Assembly: GCA_013400115.1 (NCBI GenBank)
Contig: VXBP01007098.1
Coordinates: 2,026,513-2,090,512, forward strand
Length of the DNA: 64,000 nt
From: Rhinopomastus cyanomelas
Lineage: Eukaryota; Chordata; Aves; Bucerotiformes; Rhinopomastidae
Reading direction: 5' to 3'
Below, one piece after another: positions 25,165-37,570 of this stretch (the stretch's first letter is position 1; every line of letters begins with the position of its first letter). A program made the position numbers and the translations under genes. Below the pieces are notes generated by a model. The model worked only from the letters and a program-made list of their open reading frames with translations, was not told where the DNA came from and ran no database searches.

Positions 25165-25490
25165 CATAGAATCATGAGTTGGGTTGGAAGGGACATTTAA
25201 AGATCATCGAGACCAATCCCTTAAAGAGAGTAGACACATATTCAACTAGATCATGTTGCTCAGAGACTCATCCAGCCTGACCTTGAATGTCCCAAGAGAT
25301 GGGGTTTCTACCACCTCTCTGGGGAACCTGTTCCCATACTTCTCCACCCACATTGTAAAAAATGTCTTTCTTGAATGTAATCTACACCTCCCCTCTCTCT
25401 TAGTCTAAAACCATCACCTTTTGTCTTGTCACAACACTCTTCTAAACAATCCCTCCACATCTTTCCTATAGACTCCTCAAGGGGAGTCTA
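25165..25490 (-). mobile_element. CR1 3' end (about 330 bases)
   Basis: CATAGAATCATGAGTTGGGT, TGGAAGGGACATTTAAAGAT, then the TGACCTTGAATGTCCC and GGGGAACCTGTTCCCATACT blocks of a CR1 3' UTR. Confidence 0.9.
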
Positions 25491-28400
25491 CTACAGAAAG
25501 GTTGCAGTAATTAACATAAATCAATTTTGTCTGCTGAATGTAGTAAACTGTTAGTGAATGCCATCAGTATGATCACGAGTACCTTTCTCTTCAGACACGT
25601 ACAGTCCTTTTGGTCAAGTGCTTCACTTTACTTTCTTTTGGTCCTATCCCAGTATTTAAGAATGAAATTGCTGACAGACACGGTCAGAAGAGTAAAGCTG
25701 GATGCCCACCCTGCTGCTGTGCTCCTGCCAACCCTTCCCACTAAGGCTGCTGGATGTTATGCAAATAACTGAAGTTCCTTCCACTCGGCTACAAAGACTT
25801 CCTTCTGAGCTCAATACAGCAGCTGGTTTGTTAGCCACAGTTACAGTTCTTTAACATGGAATGATTCCAAGTTTCCTGGGAACCTGGATTCATGCCCACA
25901 AATGTTCCCGTGCCAGTAGCAGAGCAATGAATAAGAACTGTGCTATTGGACTATCCTGTCAAAAGGAGGCTGTTTGGTAACGCTGCCTCATGTCAGCCTT
26001 GATAGATGGAAATGAATTATTTAAGAAGTCTTTCCGTGATCATTTTGTTGATCAAGACTTTGGAAATCTGCCCCTATTATTATGTAATGCTATCATCGTA
26101 AAGAGAATGCATCATTTGGATGAAAGCCTTCATCTCTACTAGTTAACAAGATGGCAATTCTATAAACCTTTGACTCTTAAGCTCTACTAATCTTTAAAAA
26201 AGTGCAATTTGATAAAATAAAGCCAGAAATAAAATGTCAAAAGTGGAAGATCAGGCATTTAATTTACATTCAGTGGATTCTATGCAGCAATCTCTGTGTG
26301 CTCAGAGAGTGGTTAGCAGCCACTGCTCAAAGGAACACATAGTAGTAGGGTAGCAGTGTTAAGCATTTTGCCAGTACAGCAGAGCAGCATTTGCACAATG
26401 GCTACTCCATGGGAATCCAAGCCTGCAAGAACACTGCCTTCAGGCCCATACTTAAGTGCACTATAGAAAGAACAGTGCAGAGACATGAATGTGGTTTGCA
26501 GGCTGTCTGTATTTTCACGATTTATGAACTAGATAAATCCACTGAACAAAGCTATCGCAAGGTTATAATTTCCTAACAGTAAAGAAAAAAGTAGGCGATT
26601 TTTGGAAAAGAAGAAAATAAGGCAGAAGAGATTTTTCATGCATGTTCAAGCTTGTTTCAGTTTGTTTGTAAACACCGACCGCATTAGCATTCCCTAATAC
26701 AGATGTATGTATCTTCATTACACCCATTAACAGCAGCACTTATTCGTGACATCTAAATTAGAACCACCCAATTCTCAGCAGCAAAATGAGGGTTTTGCCT
26801 GGTTTTCAAGCCAGGCCACTTATTTGTGTGTCCAAGTCAATTCCAGTGACACTTAACTGTACCATCATATGACAGTTGATTATGATGCCACACAGGAAAA
26901 TTATTACTGCACACACACAGGAGTGTGGAAGAGGAAAATTAGTTCTTCATGCATTTGCTTTCATGCAAATGTTCTATAGAAAACCGTGACATTGAGGCAT
27001 AATTGTCTTTAAAGAGAATATTTCTTTCAAAGTTTTGCATGAGGCATGCTGAATATTAAAGGATAACACCAACTATAATTGAGCCACTTATTCAGATTGC
27101 AGCTGTGGAAAATGGATTGGAAATAATACAATGAAAAATTATGAGCACAGCTCAAGAAAAAATACTTGAAATTATTATACATCAAATTTACAATTAAAGC
27201 TGTAACTACTATGGTATAAATGGTTACTTATCATATGCATGTGTCAGATACTTGATTAATATGCAGGCATAGACAAGAGGCAGAAAAAGGATGGGAAGGC
27301 CCTAATCTGACTAACAGAAATAGATATGAGCTGCTGTGTAGTGAATGTTTGTTGCACAGTTCCTCAGTTGTGCTGGATTTCTTCACAATTCTCTTGTGAG
27401 CAAAGACTGCAAATGCAGGAGTAGCAACTGAGAAGAATCCTTTGTTGAAATGACAGTTACAGGAATGTATCTACAGAATAATCCACCACCAACCACATCA
27501 CAAGCTTAGCTGATTTGGGCTGGAAAGAAGGAGCTGTAGCAAAGAGTGCCAACAGCCTACGTGATCTTCAGCGCTGGTGTAAGACCAGCACATTCTCTAT
27601 CAAACAGTGGAAGTGCACTATGTTGGGACTGGTGTGAGATTTAGGTTAAAATAAATGAATAAGCAAGATTTTAAAATCATACTGTCTCCTTCAGACGCAT
27701 CGCTTTCTCCAACAGAGGAAATGGCAGATGATGTAAATATTAAGACAATGATGAACATGTAATGTTGGAGTGATGGGTCTTTAGAACAACCTGTAATTTC
27801 AGGTGTGCAGTGCTCCTCAGTGGAAAGGTGTTTTATTTTTAAGACAGAGACACCTCCAATCTGCTCTTCTCCATTCACATGCTTAGGTTATCTCAGCAGC
27901 ATCTACAGGAATAATTGTCTAGGCTCTAACAGTCAAAAATAGATCTCTCAAAATAGTAAGAAACATCTTGATCTTTTCATTAAAAAGAAGTAACACTGTA
28001 TGCAGTTTTGCCCCCACAGCATATAATAGATTTCTGTAGATGGGCTGATGCGATGGAAGAATTAGAAGTAGTTAACATCATTAGGGATACTTCTCAGACA
28101 AGAAAAAAATTAACACTTCAGGAAAATTATTTCTAACAAAAAAAGGCCTGAATTTCTGACAATGTATTAGCACAGCATTTTCCAGAGAAATTCTCTCAAA
28201 CCTTTTTTAGGATGTGTGTGTATGGCTGCTTCCACAGTGCCTTGGATTATTTTGAAAACAATTAAGAATATTGGAGTTGGCACCTCCTGAGGTATTTGAA
28301 GAAACTGGTTTTAATTAAAGGTTGACAGGAAAGATGTGCTAATGCTTTGACTGTTATTTCACACTCACAGGTAGAAATGTAAAAGCAGGTTAAGAGGCTG

Positions 28401-28966
28401 CAATAAAGATGAATGAGTCAAAGAGGAGAAATTGTTCAGTAAGAGCAAATGAGACTGCAAGTTTTGACTTCAGCATCAATATGCCACAAAAATTCATAGA
28501 GACAATTCCACTTTCTATAAGTTTGCTTCGGTGAGCCCCAAATAAAGCTTTTCCATCCACTCAGTGAAATGACAAAACAATATATTTATTAAACAGCTGC
28601 AGCTGCCTATTTCACAAAGCAGGTTCCAGATTCTGACAGAGCACTCAAGAGCTTTTGAAACATTCAAAGCTGTTTTTAGCCTGAATAAGGAAGTTCTTTA
28701 TATGTTTCTATTATAATAGTGTTTCACAGTAAAATACTGCTTCAGGAAGGAGCAGAGATTAAAAGCTTGCCTTGTTCACATCAGAGAGGTTAGACTGTTT
28801 GTGTTGTTTTAGGCACTTACTTGGATTCCATCGTATGAGATCACAACTCCATACATAGGATATCATAATCAGATCAAATTCCTCCAAACAGCAAAAACAC
28901 TTAGCACTAGAACAATACTAATGCTACTTCCACCTTCCACCAGAAATACCTTCTTCAATGTATCTA
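25491..28966. other. CR1-free block, 3.5 kb, no gene seen
   Basis: Longest but one CR1-free stretch upstream of the coding region. AT-rich, with short ORFs only. A TGACAG plus TTGATTATGATG motif pair lies at 26870-26887. Confidence 0.55.
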
Positions 28967-29272
28967 ATCATTGAATTGTTCAGGTTGGAAAAGACCTTCA
29001 AGATGTTCCAGTCCAGCCATTAACCTGACTGTCCCAAGTCCATTACCAAACCACATCCCTAAGCTCCAGATCTACACAACTTAACACATCCAGGGGTGAC
29101 GATTCAACCCCCTCCCTGGGCCAGAGGCTGTTCTTGGGCCTGATGACCCTTTCCATGAAGATATTTTCCCAAATGTCCAGCTTAAACTCCCCTGGTGCAA
29201 CCTGAAGCCATTTCTTCTTGTCCTATCACTTGCTCCTGGCGAGAATAACCAACTCCTACCGCTCCACTACCT
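28967..29272 (-). mobile_element. CR1 3' end
   Basis: CAGGTTGGAAAAGACCTTCA followed by the blocks CCAGGGGTGACGATTCAACC and TGGTGCAACCTGAAGCCATT. Same subfamily as 33910-34240 and 46575-46905. Confidence 0.9.
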
Positions 29273-31789
29273 CTATTCATCGTGAAACATACTGCGTGGG
29301 GCATCTAATTTTCTGAAGGAGAAAGAGCCTCCTTAGAGCAAAAGACACTCTCAGTATGACTTGGTGAAACAGACAACCAAAGAGGGCTCATGGATTTTAA
29401 TCAGCCTGAGCCTGAGAAACAAACTCATCCTGTTAGAAAAATCTGTTTTGACAACCTATCACCAGTAAGACTGTCAGTGCCCCATGGAAACACATTTCAG
29501 AGTGGATTCAGTGGTGTAAACTGTGATAACTTTTGTTCTGCTTATGTTCACAAGAAATGAGTGAGTCATCCTACAGGTCGCCAGATGCTACCAACAGACC
29601 TTGCTGGCTCAAAATAATCAGATTTTTGCATTTAGTGCATCTGTAGAAGAATATATTCCACAGATCACTTCTCAGAGCACCACCAGCTGTCTAAAAGTTT
29701 GACTAACACAGAAGATCTTTTATGACAGTAATAGCATCTACTACCCAGCTCTTACTAAGTATTTACAATACAAAACTCAATGTTGCTCAGTTTTTCAGAG
29801 TATGGCCCCTATTAATATTCCTGCTCTTTCTACCATCTTGATCAGTCATATTGCTCCAAGGTGGATGAACACTAGTTACTAAATGCAACTGTAGACAGAG
29901 ACATTCTTTAAGGACTTAGGTGCTGCAGCTAACACCACTTGTTCTAACACTTTGCAGCTCAGCAATAGTGTATAAGTGGGGTTCTAGAAGTTCAAGTTAG
30001 TTCATTTGTAGGGGAACAAAAGAGCTTCACTCTTAAAGCAAAGGAGGATTTGAATAATTTCACTCACCATTTCTGCAAATTTTTTGGTATGTTTTCAAGT
30101 TCTTGCTGACCTGTGTGTTCTTTTAGTAACCTGAGTAACCTAATTCAAGTCCAGGTTGGATGAGGCTCTGAGCATCCTTTGTTAGTGAAAGGTGTCCTTG
30201 CCCATGGCACAGGAGTTTGAACAAGAATGTATTTAAGGTCTTTTTCAACCTTACGTGTTCTATGATGATCATCAAAGCTCACAATAATAAATAAAAACAT
30301 AGATGATCATGTTCTCCCACTAATTAATAAAAAACCCCCATTCAACACTGCCTGTGACAGTAGATGGAATGTTCAGAAACTTAAAGCACTCTATTGTGGA
30401 AAAGATCTAAACTTCAGTAGGAAGAGTAGTGGTACAAGTTATGGGAAAAAAAAGGCAATGAGAGCTTTGCTTCTCGTGTTTCTTAAGTTTTCAAGAAAAT
30501 AAAACAGGAAATAAGTTTTATTCCATGTCATCTGGCAGTAGAATGGATCTGATATCAGAGATCTGACTTATTTTTAGCAGCAATGAAGGAAGTGGTTGAT
30601 TAAATAAAATAAGTTTTAAAGAAAAGGAAACATTAACCTTTGTCTTCATTGTTTTTTATGGAAACTGTTTTAGTCTGACCTTGATTCTTTATTAACTGGC
30701 ACGAACTGTAAGGAAGCATAAACCAATAATAATACTGGCTAGCTTTTTGAGTCTGAGGTTCTGCCGTTTCAGATGTCAGCCAATAACTTCTTATGCACCT
30801 CTGCAACACTTTAGAGCTCTAAAGTACCACTTCACATCACTGTACATCAAGATCTTTTCAAATTAAAGGGGTTTCTTTGAGAACAGAAATTTAACCTTTT
30901 TTAATCCTTTCTCTCTGAACCAGAAGAGCAGAAATTCCACACGCAAAATTGGTTGAAACCTTTGGTGACTACAATATACTTAATTGGTAGCATTTTACTA
31001 TATAAAATCAATTTTATTCTTAATTTTATGATCTAAACCAGGAAAGCATGTAATAGTATTAACAAAATACATTAAATAACTTGGTAGTTATCAAAGAACC
31101 GTTTTTGCCCACATGACATTTCCAAGCACACGCAGTTGAGCCCAGACCAGTTGGCACTGGACAATACAGTTTGGGCAAACAAGTGGCTCTCTGAAACAGC
31201 CAACATATAGCCCAGTTGTTGTACCAATTTGTAGAGACACAATTCTTTTTCAATGAATAAAACCTTTTCACAGTGATTCTACACATAAACAGAAGAACAG
31301 TAGCTGGAGTGAGAGAGTTGCTAGCAGAATATTCATTTTTTCGTCCGTCCACTCGAATTCAGCACAATTTGACAGCAATAAAAAGTCACTGCCATCTGTT
31401 CAGTGACTGTTTGCTTTTTTATCTTAAACTGCTGTCAAGCTAAAAAATCTTGCTATAAGTGAGATTAAAAGGCTGATAACAGAAAATAATTTGGGTTCAA
31501 GCCCTAAACAAGCTTTCTGGAGCTCTTCCTCTCCTCCTTCAAAAACAACAAATCAACCAAAGCCAGTAAGATACCTTAATTATTACACTACAATTTTGAC
31601 TTCAGTTTTTTTAATATATGTGTTAGATAAGTTTCTGGAACACTACATAGTCTTAATTAAACCAGGAAGAAAATAACTGTCTTGAAAACAATAGTGTGAA
31701 AACATATCCTCTAAAAAATTGTGAGCCAGACCAGAAAGACTCTAATTTACTAAATTGAATGTAAGACTTCATTCCATATATATACTTGG
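29273..31789. other. non-coding, one CR1 tail (30142-30272)
   Basis: AT-rich sequence without a supported gene. The 97-codon minus frame at 31059-31352 shows no family signature or good splice context. Confidence 0.6.
30142..30272 (+). mobile_element. CR1 3' end
   Basis: CCAGGTTGGATGAGGCTCTG, CCTTGCCCATGGCA, and the tail TTTTTCAACCTTACGTGTTC TATGATGATC, in plus orientation. Confidence 0.85.
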
Positions 31790-31852
31790 TAGAGTTAATG
31801 CTTGGACTTGGTGATCTCAAGGGTCTTTTCCATCCTGAATTATTCTATCATA
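31790..31852 (+). mobile_element. CR1 3'-end stub
   Basis: GGACTTGGTGATCTCAAGGG, TCTTTTCCATCCTGAATTAT, TCTATCATA: a plus-strand CR1 tail directly followed by a second CR1. Confidence 0.82.
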
Positions 31853-31861
31853 TATACAGCA

Positions 31862-32282
31862 TCCTCACAGCCAAACTGAGTCAGTGTTGTCTAGTTGACC
31901 GGGCAGTGAGGTGGATTGTGAACTGGCTGCAGGATAGAAGCCAGAGGGTAGTGGTCAATGGGACAGTCTAGTTGTAGGCCTGTATCCAGTGGAGTGCCCC
32001 AGGGGTCAGTGCTGGGACCAGTGCTATTCAGTGTATTCACTGATGACTTGGATGAGGGATTAGGGTGCACTGTCAGCAAGTTTGCTGATGACACAAAGCT
32101 GGGTAGTGTCACTGAACTTCTTTACAGTGAGGGTGATGGAGTACTGGAACAGGCTGCCCAGGGGAGTTGTGGAGTCTCCTTCACTGGAGACATTTAAAAC
32201 CCACCTGGATGTGTTCCTGTGTAACTTGGTCTGCTGGGGGATTGGCCTAGATGATCTTTTGATCCCTAATGATTCTATGATG
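31862..32282 (+). mobile_element. CR1 with RT motifs joined to its 3' end by an internal deletion
   Basis: The first 250 bases encode reverse-transcriptase motifs readable in two frames: VDRAVRWIVNWLQDRSQRVV, GVPQGSVLGPVLFSVF, and the catalytic FADD in SKFADDTKLGSV. Near 32110 it jumps to the ORF2 C-terminus/3' UTR (CAGTGAGGGTGATGGAGTAC, GATGTGTTCCTGTG) and ends GATTCTATGATG. The segment between is deleted. Confidence 0.88.
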
Positions 32283-33909
32283 TATATGCATTTTGCAGTT
32301 CATGTCCTCATCATGACTGAGGTTACATGACTCAATGCTGTAGCCCTTCCTCCTGGAGAGGCATTAAATGTAATGCTCGTGTGTCTTTCTCAATGAAGAC
32401 CCAGGAGTGATTAGCGTGGTATCATCTTCCTAACCTTTACCAGTTCAAGTCAATAAAACAAAAAGGCAAAAATCTTTGGTAGAAGAATATTTGCTTTAAG
32501 ACAACTTACTGAAACAATCAGTAATTTACCTTTAAACAGCTCTCCAAACACAATTATAAGAAATAACACTAATGAGAAGTATGAAAAATGTAATCATGGT
32601 CCATTGTTGGTGAGCATGGGGGATGTTAATTATCAATTCACATTCATCTGGAATGATTTGGTTCCCTAGGGCAAATTTTGGTTTAACTTTTGCTTTTAAA
32701 ATTCTGATTACATAACACCCTATCCAATAATTCAAACAGTGAATTTTATATTTGATTTATCAAGTTCTGCTCCTTATGTAAATGAAAATGTTCAAATAGA
32801 AGGGTATAATTAACCAATCCAAACTGTTCACACCAGGCATAGTAACGCAGTGTAATCTGCCTCTGAATTTATTATCAATCTTGATTTAGCACAAAGATTC
32901 TGGTCAGCCAACAAACTGTACATCATTCATACAGACTGCACATCTCTGGAACTGTGTTTTTACATTATGTCAGTGCATATCTCCCTCTTCTTTTGCAGCA
33001 CATTTGCATTATGGAAATTGCAGATTTATTTCAAAATCTGGTATTAGAAAGGATCTAAGTTTCTGACTTTTAGGAAGCTTGCATTAGGGAAGAGAAAGTA
33101 CATATTTGACACATATCCTATCCTAAATAAAGGGCATTCCTTCTCAATGCATATTCACCTTTATCATCAGTAAAATTCACAGACTATTCTTCCCCCAAAT
33201 GCAGGGCACTATCAAATAAATCTGCTTTTTTAATAACCTAAAGTATTGTTTTTGCTTAATCTGAATAATCAGATTGCTTATTTGTCCACAAATTATAAAT
33301 TGCTTACAAAAAATCCTGTCCATTCTTGTCAACAGTATGTATGACCCTTTAATGAAAAAACCCTTATCTAGGGCAATTCATAGTGTGAGTGACTTTCTAC
33401 AGAACCTAGCTTTTCTGCATTATAAAACAAATAAATGTACATGAGAATTAACAAAACCCAACCAACCAAGGCAATTAGAGATGCATTAAAATATCCACAC
33501 AACAAGCTAAAGTGGATTCCTAATAGCTAGTGTGTCAGTTGTCTTTTGAAATGCAAAAATCAAAACAGTCAGGGGCTTACTACAAACAATTGTGATAAAT
33601 TGTATTTTGCTTTAACAAAAAACCCAAACAACACAAAAAAAATAGAATTTTAATAAATCCTATATTTATATGCAAGTGGATAGTTAAGTTGTTTGGATAT
33701 CTTCAAACACTGGCAAAATTGCATGGGGGCAAATTGCTGCACTCAGTATTGAAGGAGGACACTCACGCTACAGGGTGTGCGTAAGGTCAGCAAAACTAGT
33801 TTTACATACAAATACATCCATCCTCTCATTAGTCTGTAACTCCAGACTAACAATGATTTTGGAAAAATGCACAAGGAAATTTTAGCATCATATTTCAAGT
33901 TAGATGCAG

Positions 33910-34240
33910 AACCACAGGATTGTTGGATAAATTGGAAAAGCCCTTCAAGATGATCAAGTCCAACCATTAACCCAACTGTCCCAAGCCCATCACTAAATCA
34001 TGTCCCTAAGCTCCAGGTCTACATGACTTCTCAACACATCCAGGGGTGACGATTCAGCCCCCTTCCTGGGCCAGAGCTGCTAATGACCCTTTCCATGAAG
34101 AAATTTTTCCTAATATCCAATCTAAACTCCCTTGGTGCAACTTGAAGCCATTTCCTCTTGTCCTATCACTTGTTGCCTATCAGAAAAACCAACCCCCACC
34201 TCCCTACAACCTTCTTTCAGGTAGTTGTAGACAACAATAG
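33910..34240 (-). mobile_element. CR1 3' end
   Basis: AATTGGAAAAGCCCTTCAAG, CCAGGGGTGACGATTCAGCC, TGGTGCAACTTGAAGCCATT, then CTACAACCTTCTTTCAGGTA. Confidence 0.9.
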
Positions 34241-35627
34241 GTTTCCCTCACACTGAACAATTTCTTCTTGAAAGTATCTTTATCTTTACCACTTCTGAAC
34301 AAGATGCTAAACTTTAAGCCCTAAACCCTAGGTCTTAAATATACTTCCCTTTTTTAAAATCACAAGCACCCTCTCATCCTGCTCTCTAATTACTCAACAC
34401 CTCTATAGGCTTAAATTAACTAAGCAGAGATTTTACAAACTCTGCCACATTTTTAGAAATACGGTATCTAGGAAGAAAAACATTTCTTCTTTCTAGAGGA
34501 TAAACAGCTTTCTGAAAATAAAGACTAAGTGGCTGGTATACACTTTTGATTTTACATTAAGCCAGACTTTTATCTCCTTTTAGCAAGGAAACTAGGGCCA
34601 AACAGAGGGTACAAACTTGCCAAGTGGTCATCTAAAGCCATATTTATAAATATTAAAAGGCTACTTGCAGGTCAGAAGACTCAAATACATGAGACCTGCA
34701 CTGGCAGTGACTTTAAGTTAATAAATCACAGGAGACTGCTGTAAGTATGCAGGTGTGTGGGACACCTATGTGTTTAAGGAACCATGTCATTCCTTTACAA
34801 GGTTGTAGTCCTTATTCAGGAATCTGCTCATATTTTCTACCCAAAATATCAAAACTTGAGGGGGGAAAAAGCCCAGTGTCAGTCTCATGAATTGGTGTCT
34901 CAGCACAGAGATGTTTTTCATCACATCATTAACTAGGCTGTCCACATTTCACTAGGAAAATGTCATTATGCAAATTCATATCTCTAAAACAATCACAGAT
35001 ATTCATTTTTGCTTCTGTTCTAGGAATTTATTAACTTTCCCCAAAAGTGATGGTGTGTACTTGTATGCCATCTTTACTGCATACACCAAGGATTCCCTGA
35101 CTCTTATGATGCAGCTCCCAATTGTATACATCTCAGTGTTTTCCTTCTAATGCAGGAGTCTTTTAGTCTCTCATCTTTATTGCACACATTGAGGATACTG
35201 TGTGCTACCTTCCTCTTTATTTCTATGTGCTAGGAACCATGTACTCACCAGACCAAGCCTAATTCATACAACATCTCCCTTCTCAATCCATCCTCCTTTC
35301 AAGAAGCACAAGCCACACAGTTTACCTGAGTTAGGCCAACAATCCCCTTTTTGTGTGGAATGGGTGTTCACAGACAACAGTTATTCCAGCATAGCTATTT
35401 AGAATGTAGACAGGCCAACAAGGTAAATTAAAATGCCAGCAAAGTTAGGATCCTAATGGGTGTCATTAACCATTTAATTTGCAAATGAAAGGCAAAACTA
35501 GCAGCCTAACTAATCACCAGCCAAAAGCTTCCAGAAGTACACACCATCTTCTCCTTTCCAACAAAATCATTTGGTTTCTACTTACTGATGTCTAAAACAA
35601 TCCCAGAAAACTCAGAATTAGCCCAAC

Positions 35628-35780
35628 ACCATTCCATGAAGTTCTTCCTAACGTCTAACCTAAAATTCCCCTGTGCAACTTGAAGCCATTTCCTCTTGTC
35701 CTAACACTTGCTCCTTGTGAGAAGAAACTAATCCCCACCTCTCTACAACCTCCTTTTAGGTAGCTGTAGGCTGCTGTCAG
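35628..35780 (-). mobile_element. CR1 fragment lacking its 3' tail
   Basis: Starts at CCATTCCATGAAGTTCTTCC and covers TGTGCAACTTGAAGCCATTT to TAGGTAGCTGTAGGCTGCTG. It is an interior 3'-UTR piece of the 33910-34240 subfamily. Confidence 0.85.
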
Positions 35781-36646
35781 CTCATCTGGTGGTAAAGCGA
35801 TGAGTACATTCAATTCCTTCCCAACTACCTGAGAAACCAGAGTAACTTAGTTAACTACTTAAAGCATTATTACAACTGACTTTCTATGCAGACAAAGGCA
35901 ATTAAAAGCTCAAAAAAAATAACCAGGCCATCTTAATCCAACAGTTGGTTATTTGCAACACATTTGGTGCTCACAGTGTAACCTGAATGGATATTTATTG
36001 AATAACATCTAATTTTTAATGCAGAAACCTCATCTTTAAAACAAGTGTCATCAACAACATTTGCAACCACGTTAGAAAAATGCACATTATCAAACACATG
36101 CACACAAGTTGAATGCAATTTACTGATATACAATTAATTGTTCCTACCCTCACAATGACCCTACAGTAGAATGAAACAGAATTCAATGCTCCCTCAAACT
36201 GCTTTGCACATTAAAAAAAAGTTGGATAAAAGTACTGTAGAAGCATATTGTGCTTAAGTGAAACAAGACAGGCATTATTTGCATTGAACTCTATAGAACC
36301 CCAGTGACAGTGTGAAGTGACTGGGGAAAGAGTACACATTAACATAAAAATTCTGAGTCTACTGGACAAAAGCAGCTTTGTGGAAAATGGCAAGTGAAAA
36401 TACAGATAAAATATCCAGAGCAGCTACAGAAGTACAGCACATTTAACATCATTCTACACTAAAACAAATTGCAGTTTGGGGTTTGTTGGTGGGGTTTTGT
36501 TGGTTTATGGCACAGAGGGGTGTTTGGTTGTATTTGTTTTAGAAAAAAGAAATTTTAAAAATTTAGTACAATCTGACCAATATAGAGCTTGTTTTCTAAG
36601 CTGTGTTTGTAACTACCTATGTTCCCGCTGTGCTGCCATATCTACC

Positions 36647-37570
36647 ACACAATCCCAGAATAGCAGGAGTTCACAGAATCACAGAACATTAGGGATCGGA
36701 AGGGACCTCAAAAGATCATCTAGTCCAATCCCCCTGCCACAGCAGGATCACCTAGACCAAGTCGCACAGGAACATGTCCAGACGGGTTTTAAATGACTCC
36801 AGAGAAGAAGACTCCACAACCTGCTGGGCAGTCCCTTTCAGAGCTCTGTCACCCTCACTGTGAAGAAGTTCCTTCCATTATTTATATAAAACCTCCTATG
36901 TTCCAGCTCACACTCATTGCCCCCTGTCCTATCATTAGATGACACTGACAAGAGCCTGGTTCCATCCTCCTGACACCCACCCTTCACATATTTATCAAGA
37001 TTAATGAGGTCACCCCTCAGTCTCCTTTTCTCCAAGCTCAAGAGACCCAGCTCCCTTGGCCTTTCCCCATAAGGCAGGTGTTCCATTCCCTCATCTTTGT
37101 GGCTCTGTGCTGGGCTCTCTCTAGCAGTTCTGTGTCCTTCTTAAACTGAGTGGCCCAGAACTGGACACAATATTCCAGATGCGCTCTCACCAGGGCAGAG
37201 TAGAAGGGGAGGAGAATGTCTCTTGGTCTGCTAACCACCCCTCTTCTGATCCACTCCAGGATGCTGTTGGCCTTCTCGGCCACAAGGGCACATTGCTGGT
37301 TGAAAGGGACCTGTGAAAATCATCTAGTCCATCTCCTCTCATAGAGTAGGTTCTTCTACAGCAGATCCCACATCCAGATAGTGCATGGAATGTCTCCAGA
37401 GCAGGAGACTCCACATCCTCTCTGGGGACCCTGTGCCAGGGCTCTGATACCTTTGCCATGGAGAAGTTCTTGTTTATGTTTAAATTGAACCTCCTATGTT
37501 CCAGTTTATGCCCATTCTCCTGACAATTGTCCTTGAGATATTTATAAGCACTGATCTGATCCCCCATGCA
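36647..37570 (-). mobile_element. older CR1 split by the 36671-37299 insertion
   Basis: The tail ACAATCCCAGAATAGCAGGAG (36647-36670) and the resumption TTGAAAGGGACCTGTGAAAA (from 37300) fit together as one CR1 3' end. The younger element sits between them. The body runs to about 37570 (CTTGAGATATTTATAAGCAC). Confidence 0.75.
36671..37299 (-). mobile_element. CR1 (about 630 bases) inserted into an older CR1
   Basis: 3' terminus CACAGAATCACAGAACATTA, then GGAAGGGACCTCAAAAGATC. It extends into the ORF2 C-terminus, where the minus strand reads VRAHLEYCVQFWATQFKKDT, a standard CR1 reverse-transcriptase C-terminal block. It is cut off at its own 5' side at 37299, where the older element resumes. 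Confidence 0.92.

Larger units (their letters stand above)
32283..36646. other. non-coding between CR1 copies
   Basis: Apart from the CR1 copies at 33910-34240 and 35628-35780, I see only AT-rich unique sequence. Confidence 0.6.
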
